Shown here: in pieces, positions 53,007 to 62,285 of the stretch
How positions within the stretch are numbered: the stretch's first letter is position 1
Layout of the letters: every line of letters begins with the position of its first letter
From: Ancylobacter oerskovii
Lineage (GTDB): Bacteria > Pseudomonadota > Alphaproteobacteria > Rhizobiales > Xanthobacteraceae
NCBI RefSeq assembly: GCF_018390555.1
Contig: NZ_JAHBGB010000044.1
Location: 461,424-525,423, forward strand
Direction of reading: 5' to 3'
DNA length: 64,000 bases
Position numbers and translations under genes: made by a program
Notes under the pieces: generated by a model
Told to the model about the DNA's origin: nothing
Databases searched by the model: none
Seen by the model: only the letters and a program-made list of their open reading frames with translations

Positions 53007-54536
53007 ATGATTCGTTCCATCTTCTCGGTCGGCGGCTGGACGCTGCTGTCCCGGCTCACCGGCTTCCTGCGCGACATCATGATGGCGGCGGTGCTCGGCG
53101 CCGGGCCGGTGGCCGACGCCTTCTACCTTGCCTTCCGCCTGCCCAACCATTTCCGCGCCATCTTCGCCGAAGGGGCCTTCAACACCGCCTTCATCCCCGC
53201 CTATGCGCGGGTGAAGACGCAGGAGGGGACCGCCAAGGCGGCGCGCTTCGCCGATGGCGTGCTCTCGGGCGTGGTGGTGGTGCAGCTCGCGCTGCTGGCC
53301 TTCGCCCTGCTGGCGACGCCGCTGGTGGTGGCGACGCTGGCGCCGGGCCTCGCCGACGACCCGGAGCGCTTCGCGCTGACCGTCGACTATACCCGCATCA
53401 CCTTTCCCTATCTCGGGCTCATCGCGGTGGTGACGCTGGTCGGCGGCGTGCTCAACGCCAATGAGCGCTTCTGGGCGGCGGCGGCGGCCTCGATCCTGCT
53501 GAACGTCGCCATGGTCGGCACGCTGAGCGTCGCCGGCTGGTTCCCGACCGCCGGCGACGCCGCCGCCTGGGGCGTGCTGATCTCCGGCTTCCTGCAGGTG
53601 GGGCTGCTGGTGTTCGACGCCGAGCGGCACGGGCTGGGCCCGCGCTTCGCGCTGCCGCGGCTCGATCCCGAGACCCGGCGCTTTCTCATCGCGCTCGGGC
53701 CGGCGATCCTCGGCTCGGCCGGGCTGCAGCTCGCCATCTTCGCCGACACCATCGTCGCTTCCTTCCTGCCGCAGGGATCGGTCGCGGCGCTGTTCTATGC
53801 CGAGCGCATCTACCAGTTGCCGGTGGGGGTGATCGGCATCGCTGCCGGCATCGTGCTGCTGCCGGAGATGTCGCGCCGCGTCGCCGCCGGTGACGAGGCC
53901 GGCGCCCGTCATGCCCAGGCGCGGGCGCTGGAGCTCATCCTGCTATTGGTGCTGCCCTTCCTCGCCGCCTGCCTCATCGTGCCGGAGGAGATCATGCGCG
54001 GGCTGTTCCTGCGCGGCGCCTTCACCGGCGAGGCGGCGCGGGCGGCGGCGCAGACGCTGGCGGCCTATGCCATCGGGCTCATCCCCTTCGTGGTGATGCG
54101 CGCCTTCATGTCGCCCTTCTACGCCCGCGGCGATACCCGCACGCCGGTGATCGCCACGCTGGGCGCCGCGGTGGTGAACATCGCGCTGAAGGTGTGGCTG
54201 ATGGACGATTTCGCGCAGGTGGGCCTCGCCTTCGCCACCTCGGTCGGCGGCTGGATCAGCCTCGCTTTGCTGATCGGCTTCGCGCTGCGCCGCGGCTATG
54301 GGTGCGGCGATGCGGCGCTGCTCGCCCTGCTGCCGCGCCTCGCCCTCATCGGGCTGGGCGTCGCCGCGGCGCTGTTCGCCGCCGTGCGGTTCGGCGAGCC
54401 GCTGATCGACGCGCTGCCCGGCCTGCATGACGAGGCGAAGCTCGCTTTGTGCGTCGCGGCAGGCGGCGGCGCCTATGTTTTCCTGATGGCGATATTGGTG
54501 GGTCCGCGCCGGCTCAAGGCCTTGCTGCGCCCCTGA
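53007..54536 (+). CDS. murJ: Lipid II flippase
   Basis: MurJ flips lipid II across the inner membrane for peptidoglycan synthesis. The 509-residue protein has 14 predicted helices, SIFSVGGWTLLSRLTGFLRDIMMAAVLGAGPVADAFYLAFRLPN with the conserved early Arg residues, EGAFNTAFIPAY, and the TM-region YAERIYQLPVGVIGIA. It is essential in most bacteria. Confidence 0.95.
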   Translation: MIRSIFSVGGWTLLSRLTGFLRDIMMAAVLGAGPVADAFYLAFRLPNHFRAIFAEGAFNTAFIPAYARVKTQEGTAKAARFADGVLSGVVVVQLALLAFALLATPLVVATLAPGLADDPERFALTVDYTRITFPYLGLIAVVTLVGGVLNANERFWAAAAASILLNVAMVGTLSVAGWFPTAGDAAAWGVLISGFLQVGLLVFDAERHGLGPRFALPRLDPETRRFLIALGPAILGSAGLQLAIFADTIVASFLPQGSVAALFYAERIYQLPVGVIGIAAGIVLLPEMSRRVAAGDEAGARHAQARALELILLLVLPFLAACLIVPEEIMRGLFLRGAFTGEAARAAAQTLAAYAIGLIPFVVMRAFMSPFYARGDTRTPVIATLGAAVVNIALKVWLMDDFAQVGLAFATSVGGWISLALLIGFALRRGYGCGDAALLALLPRLALIGLGVAAALFAAVRFGEPLIDALPGLHDEAKLALCVAAGGGAYVFLMAILVGPRRLKALLRP

Positions 54537-54696
54537 TCGATCACACGATCGTATGAATTTTATTGCTTACGCAGTGCAGCAAAACTGTGTTACCCACCCT
54601 AACGACAATGCCGGTCGACGAGGGATGGCGGCCCCCGTCGAGCGGCCCGACGCGCTTTGAAAAGGCGTCGGAGATGCTGGTCCCGGAGTTGAACTC

Positions 54697-55911
54697 ATGA
54701 CGTTTCTTCCGCTTCGCCGTTTGGCGCCCGTTCTCGTCCTGGCCGGGCTCGGGCTCGCCGCCTGCTCGGACCAGAAGCAGCAGCAGGCCGCCGCGCCGCA
54801 GGCGGCGCCGGTGACGGTCGCCAAGCCGCAGGTGAAGCAGATCACCGATTATGACGAGTATGTCGGGCGCTTCACCGCCGTGGACCTCGTCAATGTCTAT
54901 GCGCGCGTCTCCGGCTATCTGGACAGCATCAACTTCACCGACGGCCAGCTGGTGAAGAAGGGCGACCTCTTGTTCAGCATCGACAAGCGGCCGTTCCAGG
55001 TGGCGCTCGACCAGGCCAAGGCCAACCTGCAGAAGGCGCAGGCGGATGTCGACTTCGCCGCCTCGGACCTGCAGCGCGCCCAGACCCTGATCGAGGACAA
55101 GACCTCGACCGCGATCTCCAAGCAGACCTACGACCAGCGCCTGCAGACCGAGCGCTCGGCCCGCGCCTCGGCAATGGCGGCGCAGGCGGCGGTCGACGCC
55201 GCGCAGCTCGACCTCGACTTTACCCAGCTGCATTCGCCCGTCACCGGCCGCATCGGCGACCGCAAGGCCTCGGTCGGCAACCTCGTCACCGGCGGCTCCG
55301 GCGGCACCAATACCAATACGCTGCTCGCCACCATCGTCTCGCTGGACCCGATCTACTTCGAGTTCACCTATGACGAGGCCTCCTATCTGCGCTACCAGCG
55401 CCTCGCCAAGCAGATGGGCGCCGACAACAAGCCGATCACCGTCTATCTGGCGCTGATCGACGAGAAGGGCTTCCCGCACCAGGGCACGCTGAACTTCGTC
55501 GACAACCGCATCAGCGAGACCACCGGCACCATTCGCGGCCGCGCGGTGTTCGCCAATCCCGACGGCGCTTTCACGCCCGGCATGTTCGGCCGCGTGCGCG
55601 TGCCGGCGGCCGCGCCGCACGATGCGGTGCTGGTGCCGGACGTCGCCATCGGCACCGAGCAGACCCGCAAATTCGTCTATGTGATGCAGCCGGGCGGCGA
55701 GCCGCAGGTGCCGCAGATCAAATACGTCACCCTCGGCCGTCAGGAGGACGGGCTGCGCGTCATCACCTCGGGCCTCGGCAAGGATGACCTCGTGGTGGTC
55801 AACGGGCTGGTGCGCATCCGTCCCGGCGCGAAGGTGATCGGCAAGCCGGAAGAGGCCAAGCCGGCCGCCGCCCCGGCGGGCGAGGGCGCCGCCGCCAAGC
55901 CCGCCAACTGA
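54697..55911 (+). CDS. RND efflux membrane fusion lipoprotein (MexE/AcrA-like)
   Basis: The 404-residue protein has a lipobox LAAC near residue 23. YVGRFTAVDLVNVYARVSGYLDSINFTDGQLVKKGDLLFSIDKRPFQVALDQAKA forms the lipoyl domain; a coiled-coil hairpin (about 100-165) and GRIGDRKASVGNLV follow. The motifs resemble MexE more than AcrA. It starts 160 bases after murJ and 17 bases before the transporter gene. No TetR or LysR regulator is adjacent. Confidence 0.92.
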   Translation: MTFLPLRRLAPVLVLAGLGLAACSDQKQQQAAAPQAAPVTVAKPQVKQITDYDEYVGRFTAVDLVNVYARVSGYLDSINFTDGQLVKKGDLLFSIDKRPFQVALDQAKANLQKAQADVDFAASDLQRAQTLIEDKTSTAISKQTYDQRLQTERSARASAMAAQAAVDAAQLDLDFTQLHSPVTGRIGDRKASVGNLVTGGSGGTNTNTLLATIVSLDPIYFEFTYDEASYLRYQRLAKQMGADNKPITVYLALIDEKGFPHQGTLNFVDNRISETTGTIRGRAVFANPDGAFTPGMFGRVRVPAAAPHDAVLVPDVAIGTEQTRKFVYVMQPGGEPQVPQIKYVTLGRQEDGLRVITSGLGKDDLVVVNGLVRIRPGAKVIGKPEEAKPAAAPAGEGAAAKPAN

Positions 55912-55928
55912 GCGCGGGAGCCTCGGAC

Positions 55929-58900
55929 ATGAAATTCTCGCACTTCTTCATCGATCGCCCGATCTTCGCCTCGGTGGTCTCCATCGTGGTGATGATCCTC
56001 GGCGCGGTGGCGTATATCTCGCTGCCGGTCGCGCAATATCCCGACATCGCCCCGCCGGTGGTGAACGTCACCGGGCAGTTTCCCGGCGCCTCGGCCGAGA
56101 CGGTGGCCGACACCGTGGTCTCGCCGATCGAACAGCAGATCAACGGCGTGGAGGGGATGCTCTACATCTCCTCCAACTCCACCGCCGACGGCCGCTTCTC
56201 CATCGCGGTGACGTTCGACATCGGCACCGACCTCGACATCGCGCAGGTGCAGGTGCAGAATCGCGTCTCCACCGCGACGCCGCGCCTGCCGCAGGAAGTG
56301 CAGCAGATCGGCGTGACGGTGGCGAAGTCCTCGCCGGACATCCTGATGGTGGTGAGCCTGTTCTCGCCGGACGATTCCCGCGACAGCCTGTTCATCTCCA
56401 ACTACGCCAACCTGCAGATCAAGGACCAGCTGCAGCGCGTGCCGGGCGTCGGCTCGATCACCGTGTTCGGCTCGCGCGACTATGCGATGCAGGTCTGGCT
56501 CGACCCGCAGAAGATGCAGGCGCTGAACCTCGCGCCCACCGACATCACCGCCGCGCTGCAGGCGCAGAACGTGCAGGTGGCGTCCGGCGTGCTGAACGCG
56601 CCGCCGGTGGAGAACCAGCTCGCCTTCCAGGTGGCGGTGCGCACGCTCGGCCGCCTGTCGACGCCGGAGGAGTTCGGCAACATCGTGGTGCGCCAGACCG
56701 GCGACGCCGTGGTGCGGCTGCGCGACGTCGCGCGCATCGACATCGAGGGGCAGGACAATTCCTCGATCTCCTACTTCGATTCCAAGCCCTCGGTGGCGCT
56801 CGGCATCTTCCAGCTGCCGGGCTCCAACGCGCTGGCCACCGGCCAGGCGATCGAGCGCGAAATCCAGAACATCGCCAGGAGCTTCCCGGCCGGCCTCGCC
56901 TATTCGACGGCCTACAACCCGACGCAGTTCATCGCCGAATCGGTGAAGGCGGTGGAGCACACCATCTTCGAGGCGATCATCCTGGTGGTGATCGTGGTGG
57001 TGCTGTTCCTGCAATCCTGGCGGGCGGCGATCATCCCGATCCTCGCGATTCCCGTGTCGCTGATCGGCACCTTCTTCATCATGAGCCTGTTCGGCTTCTC
57101 GCTGAACAACCTGTCGCTGTTCGGCCTGGTGTTGGCGATCGGCATCGTGGTGGACGACGCCATCGTGGTGGTGGAGAGCGTCGAGCACAACATCTCGACG
57201 GGACTCTCCCCGCGCGATGCCGCCTACAAGACCATGGACGAAGTGGGCGGCGCGCTGGTCGCCATCTCGCTGGTGCTGGCCTCGGTGTTCATCCCCTCGG
57301 CCTTCATCACCGGCATCTCCGGCGAGTTCTACCGCCAGTTCGCGCTGACCATCGCCGGCTCGACGCTGATCTCGCTGCTGGTGTCGCTGACGCTGTCGCC
57401 GGCGATGTGCGCGCTGCTCCTGAAGTCGCACGATCCCGACTACAAGCCGGCCTGGTACGCCCGGCCGATCACCGGCTTCTTCCACTACTTCAACAAGGGC
57501 TTCAACGGCCTGTCGCACGGCTATGCCTGGCTGACCGGCCGGCTGGTGCGCTTCGCGGTGCTGGTGCTGATCGTCTATGCCGTCATCCTCGCCGGCGGCC
57601 TGCAGATGTTCCGCTCCACCCCGCAGGGCTTCATCCCGGCGCAGGACCGCGGCTACCTGATCGTCGCCTCGCAGCTGCCGGGCGGCGCCTCGCTCACCCG
57701 CACCAACGAGGTGATGACGCTGGCGGCGCAGAAGGTGCTCTCCACCCCCGGCGTCGCCCATGTGGTGAACATCGTCGGCTTCTCCGGCGCCACCTTCACC
57801 AATGCGCCGAACGCCGGCGCCATGTTCGTCATCCTCGGCCCGGCCGACGAGCGCGCCAAGCATCCCGAGCAATCGGCGAGCGCGATCCAGGGCGCGCTGT
57901 TCGGCAAGCTCGCCTCCATCGAGGAGGCGTTCATGATCGTCGTGCAGCCGCCGCCGGTGAACGGCATCGGCAATGCCGGCGGCTACCGGATGATGATCGA
58001 GGATCGCGGTGGGCGTGGCTATGAGGCGCTGCAGGGCGCGGTCTACGCCATGATGGGCCGGGCCAACCAGACGCCGGGGCTCAAGCAGGTCTACTCGCTG
58101 TTCGAGACCTCGACGCCGCAGCTGTTCCTCGACATCGACCGCACCAAGGCGCAGCTGCTCGGCATCAACATGGCCGACGCCTTCTCGACGCTGCAGACCT
58201 ATATCGGCTCGACCTATGTCAACGACTTCAACCTGTTCGGCCGTACCTACCGCGTGCAGGCGCAGGCCGACGCGCCCTATCGCCTGACGCCGGACGACCT
58301 GCTGAAGCTGCGGGTGAAGAACGCCGACGGCGAGACGGTGCCGTTCGGCTCCTTCGCCACGGTGCGGGACATTTCCGGCCCCTACCGCGTGCCGCGCTAC
58401 AACCTGTATCCAGCGGCCGAGCTCGACGGCGACGTCGCCGGCATCTCCCAGGGCCAGGCGATCCAGCTGATGCAGCAGATCGCGGCCGAGACGCTGCCGG
58501 ACGGCTTCTCCTATGAATGGACGACGCTGGCCTTCCAGCAGGTGAGGGCTGGCAACACGGCGATCTTCGCCTTCGGGCTCGGCGTGGTGTTCGTCTTCCT
58601 GGTGCTGGCGGCGCAATATGAGAGCCTGACCCTGCCCCTTGCGGTCATCCTCATCGTGCCGATGTGTCTGATCGCGGCGGTGACGGGCATCCTCATACGC
58701 GGCCAGGACAACAACATCCTCAGCCAGGTGGGCTTCATCGTGCTGATCGGCCTCGCGGCGAAGAACGCGATCCTGATCGTCGAGTTCGCCAAGCAGCTGG
58801 AGGACCGGGGCTCGACCCGCTTCGAGGCGGCGATCCAGGCGGCGCAGCTGCGCCTTCGGCCGATCATCATGACCTCGCTGGCCTTCATCCTCGGCGTGGT

Positions 58901-59105
58901 GCCGCTGGTGATCGCCACCGGCGCCGGCGCCGAGCTGCGCCAGGCGCTGGGCACGGCGGTGTTCTCCGGCATGATCGGCGTGACCTTCTTCGGCCTGCTG
59001 TTCACCCCGACCTTCTATGTGGTGTGCCGCTGGCTCGCGAGCTTCGGCGAGAAGCGGCGCGCCCGCAAGGAAGCGGAGAGGGCCGCGGCGGGCGGCGCCC
59101 ACTAG
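55929..59105 (+). CDS. RND multidrug efflux transporter (AcrB/MexF-like)
   Basis: The 1058-residue inner-membrane pump starts KFSHFFIDRPIFASVVSIVVMILGAVAYISLPVAQYPDIAPP. It has 12 helices with two large periplasmic loops. Proton-relay residues appear in GIVVDDAIVVVESVEHN, and GFIPAQDRGYLIV and GLAAKNAILIVEFAKQLE are typical of the HAE1 family. Substrate range cannot be told. An outer-membrane channel gene is not next to it. Confidence 0.94.
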   Translation: MKFSHFFIDRPIFASVVSIVVMILGAVAYISLPVAQYPDIAPPVVNVTGQFPGASAETVADTVVSPIEQQINGVEGMLYISSNSTADGRFSIAVTFDIGTDLDIAQVQVQNRVSTATPRLPQEVQQIGVTVAKSSPDILMVVSLFSPDDSRDSLFISNYANLQIKDQLQRVPGVGSITVFGSRDYAMQVWLDPQKMQALNLAPTDITAALQAQNVQVASGVLNAPPVENQLAFQVAVRTLGRLSTPEEFGNIVVRQTGDAVVRLRDVARIDIEGQDNSSISYFDSKPSVALGIFQLPGSNALATGQAIEREIQNIARSFPAGLAYSTAYNPTQFIAESVKAVEHTIFEAIILVVIVVVLFLQSWRAAIIPILAIPVSLIGTFFIMSLFGFSLNNLSLFGLVLAIGIVVDDAIVVVESVEHNISTGLSPRDAAYKTMDEVGGALVAISLVLASVFIPSAFITGISGEFYRQFALTIAGSTLISLLVSLTLSPAMCALLLKSHDPDYKPAWYARPITGFFHYFNKGFNGLSHGYAWLTGRLVRFAVLVLIVYAVILAGGLQMFRSTPQGFIPAQDRGYLIVASQLPGGASLTRTNEVMTLAAQKVLSTPGVAHVVNIVGFSGATFTNAPNAGAMFVILGPADERAKHPEQSASAIQGALFGKLASIEEAFMIVVQPPPVNGIGNAGGYRMMIEDRGGRGYEALQGAVYAMMGRANQTPGLKQVYSLFETSTPQLFLDIDRTKAQLLGINMADAFSTLQTYIGSTYVNDFNLFGRTYRVQAQADAPYRLTPDDLLKLRVKNADGETVPFGSFATVRDISGPYRVPRYNLYPAAELDGDVAGISQGQAIQLMQQIAAETLPDGFSYEWTTLAFQQVRAGNTAIFAFGLGVVFVFLVLAAQYESLTLPLAVILIVPMCLIAAVTGILIRGQDNNILSQVGFIVLIGLAAKNAILIVEFAKQLEDRGSTRFEAAIQAAQLRLRPIIMTSLAFILGVVPLVIATGAGAELRQALGTAVFSGMIGVTFFGLLFTPTFYVVCRWLASFGEKRRARKEAERAAAGGAH

Positions 59106-59128
59106 GCCGCTCGCCCTCGCCAACAGAA

Positions 59129-59164
59129 AAGGCCCCGCTGCCGATGGCCGCGGGGCCTTCTTTC
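59129..59164 (+). terminator. Terminator after the RND operon
   Basis: AAGGCCCCGC pairs with GCGGGGCCTT around an 11-base loop and is followed by CTTTC, 25 bases after the transporter stop. Confidence 0.8.
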
Positions 59165-59195
59165 GTTCCGCGCCCGGTGTGGCGCGCCGCAGGGT

Positions 59196-59816
59196 TCAGT
59201 CCAGCACGGCGGCCTTCAGCAGGCACACCATGGTGGCGTGCGCTGGCTCGGTGCCGGTGTTGCGGATGACGTGGCGGCGGTCGCAGCGATAGCGCAGCGT
59301 CTCGCCGGCGCGGGCGACTTCGTTGATGTCGGCGCATTCCACTTCCAGCTCGCCGGACAGCACCGACAGGCATTCGATGGAGCCGCGCTGGTGGCCATCC
59401 GACACCAGCTCGCCGCCGGGCTCGGCGACGAAGTCGAACCATTGCAGCCATTCCACCGTCTTGATCCAGCCGGTGATGGTGAGGCGGCACTTGCCGTCCT
59501 CCGAGACCAGGATCGGCGTGTCGGCGCGGGTGAGGTGCTCGACGAAGGGCTCGTCGTCGGTGGCGGCGAGGAAGCGCTCGATGGAGACGTCCAGCGCCTG
59601 CGACAGCCGCCACACCGTGGCCAGCGTCGGGTTGGTCTCGTTGCGCTCGATCTGGCTGATGATCGACTTGGCCACGCCCGACTGCTCGGAGAGCTCGGAC
59701 AGCGACAGGTTGTAGGTCTTGCGCAGCCGCTGGATGGTGCGGCCGAGCTGCCCGGTGATGGCCAGGGCGCCGGCTTCCATGCCGCCACGATCCAAGCTGC
59801 GCGTGCGGCCGGACAT
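59196..59816 (-). CDS. XRE-cupin transcriptional regulator
   Basis: The 206-residue protein has an N-terminal XRE helix-turn-helix (TIQRLRKTYNLSLSELSEQSGVAKSIISQIERNETNPTLATVWRLSQAL, roughly 30-80) and a C-terminal cupin (about 130-200, ECLSVLSGELEVE ... RCDRRHVIRNTG). Such regulators sense small metabolites. It is divergent from the threonine dehydratase-like gene with 159 bases between, so it may control that gene and itself. ATG 59816 was chosen. Confidence 0.88.
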   Translation of the reverse strand: MSGRTRSLDRGGMEAGALAITGQLGRTIQRLRKTYNLSLSELSEQSGVAKSIISQIERNETNPTLATVWRLSQALDVSIERFLAATDDEPFVEHLTRADTPILVSEDGKCRLTITGWIKTVEWLQWFDFVAEPGGELVSDGHQRGSIECLSVLSGELEVECADINEVARAGETLRYRCDRRHVIRNTGTEPAHATMVCLLKAAVLD

Positions 59817-59975
59817 GCTGTCTCCTTCGTCGATGGACGCGAATTTTACGGTGCCGCGCCGTGCCGGCGCAAGCGCGGCCGCAACCGGGGCCGCGGGGCG
59901 AACAATGTTGTGCCCACGCGAGCGCACCGCGACAAGGGCGGTGCGGAATCGCTCCGCCGGCGCTAAGTTGCCGGC

Positions 59976-60977
59976 ATGACCGAGCCGCTCCTCCCCAATT
60001 TCGACGATGTCGTCTCCGCCGCCGATCGCCTGCACGGCGTGGCGGTGCGCACCCCCCTTCTGCATTCGGCGCGCCTCGACGCGCTGACCGGCGGGCGGGT
60101 GTTCCTCAAGGCCGAGCCGTTGCAGCGCACCGGCTCGTTCAAGTTCCGCGGCGCCTGTAACCGCATCTCCCGCCTGCCGGAGAGCCAGAAGACCGGGGGC
60201 GTGGTCGCCTGCTCCTCCGGCAACCACGCGCAGGGCGTGGCGGCGGCGGCCACCCTGATGGGCATGCCCTCGGTGATCGTGATGCCCAAGGACGCGCCGG
60301 CGATGAAGAAGGCGCGCACCATCGCCTTCGGCGCCGAGGTGGTGGAATATGACCGCGAGACCGAGGATCGCGACGCCATCGCCAATGCCATCGCCGCCGA
60401 GCGCGGCGCGGTGTTCGTGCCGCCTTACGACGATTTCCACATCATCGCCGGGCAGGGCACGGTGGGACTGGAAATCGTGCGCGACCTCTCCGGGCGCGAC
60501 CTCGCGCCGGACGTGGTGATCTCCAATGCCTCCGGCGGCGGGCTGGTGTCCGGCATCGCGCTGGCGGTGAAGGAGATGTTCCCCGAGGCGCGGGTGCTGA
60601 CCGCCGAGCCGGCGGGCTTCGACGACCATGCACGCTCCTTCCGCGCCGGCGGCCGCGAGCGCAACAACCGGGTGTCCGGCTCGATCTGCGACGCGCTGCT
60701 GGCGCCGACGCCGGGGCGGCTGACGTTCCAGATTTCCTCGCACCTGGTCGGCGAGGGCGTCTCCGCCACCGACGAGGAGGTGATGCGGGCGGTGGCCTTC
60801 GCCTTCGAGGAGCTGAAGCTGGTGGTCGAGCCGGGCGGCGCGGTGGCGCTGGCGGCGGTGCTGGCCGGCAAGGTGGATCTCGCGGGCAAGGTGGCGGCGG
60901 TGGTGCTGTCCGGCGGCAATGTCGATGCCGGCATGTTCCAGCGCTGCCTCGATTTCGCGGCGGCGGAGCCGGCCTGA
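59976..60977 (+). CDS. Threonine/serine dehydratase-like PLP enzyme
   Basis: The 333-residue fold-type II enzyme has the PLP lysine K56 in GSFKFRGACNRI, SSGNHAQGVAAAATLMG and the phosphate loop SGGGLVSGIALAV. There is no C-terminal ACT domain, so it is the catabolic type. Members include catabolic threonine dehydratase, serine racemase and hydroxy-aspartate dehydratase; I cannot choose. Divergent from the XRE-cupin regulator. Confidence 0.87.
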   Translation: MTEPLLPNFDDVVSAADRLHGVAVRTPLLHSARLDALTGGRVFLKAEPLQRTGSFKFRGACNRISRLPESQKTGGVVACSSGNHAQGVAAAATLMGMPSVIVMPKDAPAMKKARTIAFGAEVVEYDRETEDRDAIANAIAAERGAVFVPPYDDFHIIAGQGTVGLEIVRDLSGRDLAPDVVISNASGGGLVSGIALAVKEMFPEARVLTAEPAGFDDHARSFRAGGRERNNRVSGSICDALLAPTPGRLTFQISSHLVGEGVSATDEEVMRAVAFAFEELKLVVEPGGAVALAAVLAGKVDLAGKVAAVVLSGGNVDAGMFQRCLDFAAAEPA

Positions 60978-61034
60978 GGCGCGGGGAGGTGCCAACGGAG
61001 CGCCGTCGCTCGCGATGGCCGATCTCCAGAGCCA

Positions 61035-61142
61035 CCTCATCCTGAGGTGCGAGCGATAGCGGGCCTCGAAGGATGTTCGCTGAAGCGCATCCGGGCGAGC
61101 ATCCTTCGAGGCTCGCCTGACGGCGGGTACCTCAGGATGAGG
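61035..61142. repeat. Dispersed palindromic repeat, family B
   Basis: CCTCATCCTGAGGT at the left pairs with ACCTCAGGATGAGG at the right, and inner arms CCTCGAAGGATG and CATCCTTCGAGG form a nested stem over 108 bases. This wording is widespread between genes of Rhizobiales. It fills the gap between the dehydratase and glycosyltransferase genes. Confidence 0.78.
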
Positions 61143-61211
61143 GCGTTCCTTGGGGACTGAGACCTCCGTGCGGGTCTCGGGAAGCGAGATCCGGGGCGGG
61201 AAACCCGCCGA

Positions 61212-62285
61212 TCACCCCGCCAGCGCCCGGGTGCGCTCGGCCGCGGTTTGCGCCTGCTCGACATTGTCCAGGAATTGCCGGGTGCAGGCACGCCAATCGT
61301 GGCGCAGCGCGAAGGCGCGCGGGGCGTCCCGGCCGATCTCCAGCGCGGCCAGCGCCGCGCGGCGCAGATCGTTGTCGAGCACGCCGACCGGCGCGCCGGC
61401 CGGGGCCGAGCCGATGACATCGAGCGGGCCGGCGACCGGGAAGGCCGCCACCGGCAGGCCGCTCGCCAGCGCCTCCAGCAGCACGATCCCGAAGGTATCG
61501 GTGAGGCTGGGGAAGACGAAGACGTCGGCCGCGGCATAGGCGCGGGCGAGCGCCTCGCCTTCGCGCAGGCCGAGGAAGCGGGCTTCCGGGTGCTTCGCCT
61601 GCAGTTCCGCACGCGCCGGTCCGTCGCCGACCACCAGCTTGCTGCCGGGCAGGTCGAGATCGAGGAAGGCGCCGATGTTCTTCTCCACCGCCACCCGGCC
61701 GACATAGAGGAAGATCGGTCGCGGCAGGTCGAGCAGCGGGTCGACGAGCCGGTCGGCGGCGCGCTCGGCCTCGTCGCGCGGGCGGAACAGCTCGGAATCG
61801 ACGCCGCGCGACCAGGGCAGCAGCCGCAGGAAGCCGCGTTTCTTCAGCTCGGTCTCGATGGTCGGCGTGGCGACCATGATGCCGGCGCCGGCATTGTGGA
61901 AGCGCCGCAGCCAGGCATAGGACAGCGCCCGCGGCACCGGGGCGCGGGCGGCGAGATATTCCGGGAAGCGGGTGTGGTAGCTGGTGGTGAACACCCGCCC
62001 GCGCGCCAGGCAGACGCGGCGCGCCAGCACGCCGATCGGCCCCTCGGTGGCGATGTGCACGAAATCGGCGCCGATATCGTCCATCCGCCGCGCCACCATG
62101 GCGCGGGTGGCCAGCGCCAGCCGCACCTCGGGATAGGTCGGCATCGGGACGGTGCGGAAATCCTGCGGCGTCAGGAAGGAAATGCGGGCGCCGAGGGACG
62201 CGGCCTCGCGGGCGGTGTGCTCCAGCGAGCGGACCACGCCGTTGACCTGCGGGGCCCAGGCATCGGTGGCGATGAGAATGTGCAT
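61212..62285 (-). CDS. Glycosyltransferase family 4
   Basis: The 357-residue GT-B enzyme begins MHILIATDAWAPQVNGVVRSLEH, then FLYVGRVAVEKNIGAFLDLDLPGSKLVVGDGP and ends with SLTDTFGIVLLEALASGLPV, the EX7E-type sugar-nucleotide site. It resembles glycolipid transferases (mannosyl, glucosyl or glucuronosyl transferases onto diacylglycerol or phosphatidylinositol). Its ATG overlaps the stop of the metallophosphoesterase gene by one base, which implies a joint pathway. Confidence 0.88.
   Translation of the reverse strand: MHILIATDAWAPQVNGVVRSLEHTAREAASLGARISFLTPQDFRTVPMPTYPEVRLALATRAMVARRMDDIGADFVHIATEGPIGVLARRVCLARGRVFTTSYHTRFPEYLAARAPVPRALSYAWLRRFHNAGAGIMVATPTIETELKKRGFLRLLPWSRGVDSELFRPRDEAERAADRLVDPLLDLPRPIFLYVGRVAVEKNIGAFLDLDLPGSKLVVGDGPARAELQAKHPEARFLGLREGEALARAYAAADVFVFPSLTDTFGIVLLEALASGLPVAAFPVAGPLDVIGSAPAGAPVGVLDNDLRRAALAALEIGRDAPRAFALRHDWRACTRQFLDNVEQAQTAAERTRALAG

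Noticed and set aside
55740-59123. Open minus-strand frame of 1127 codons
   Set aside because: It is exactly antisense to the RND transporter gene and its translation is His/Arg/Asp-rich without domains.
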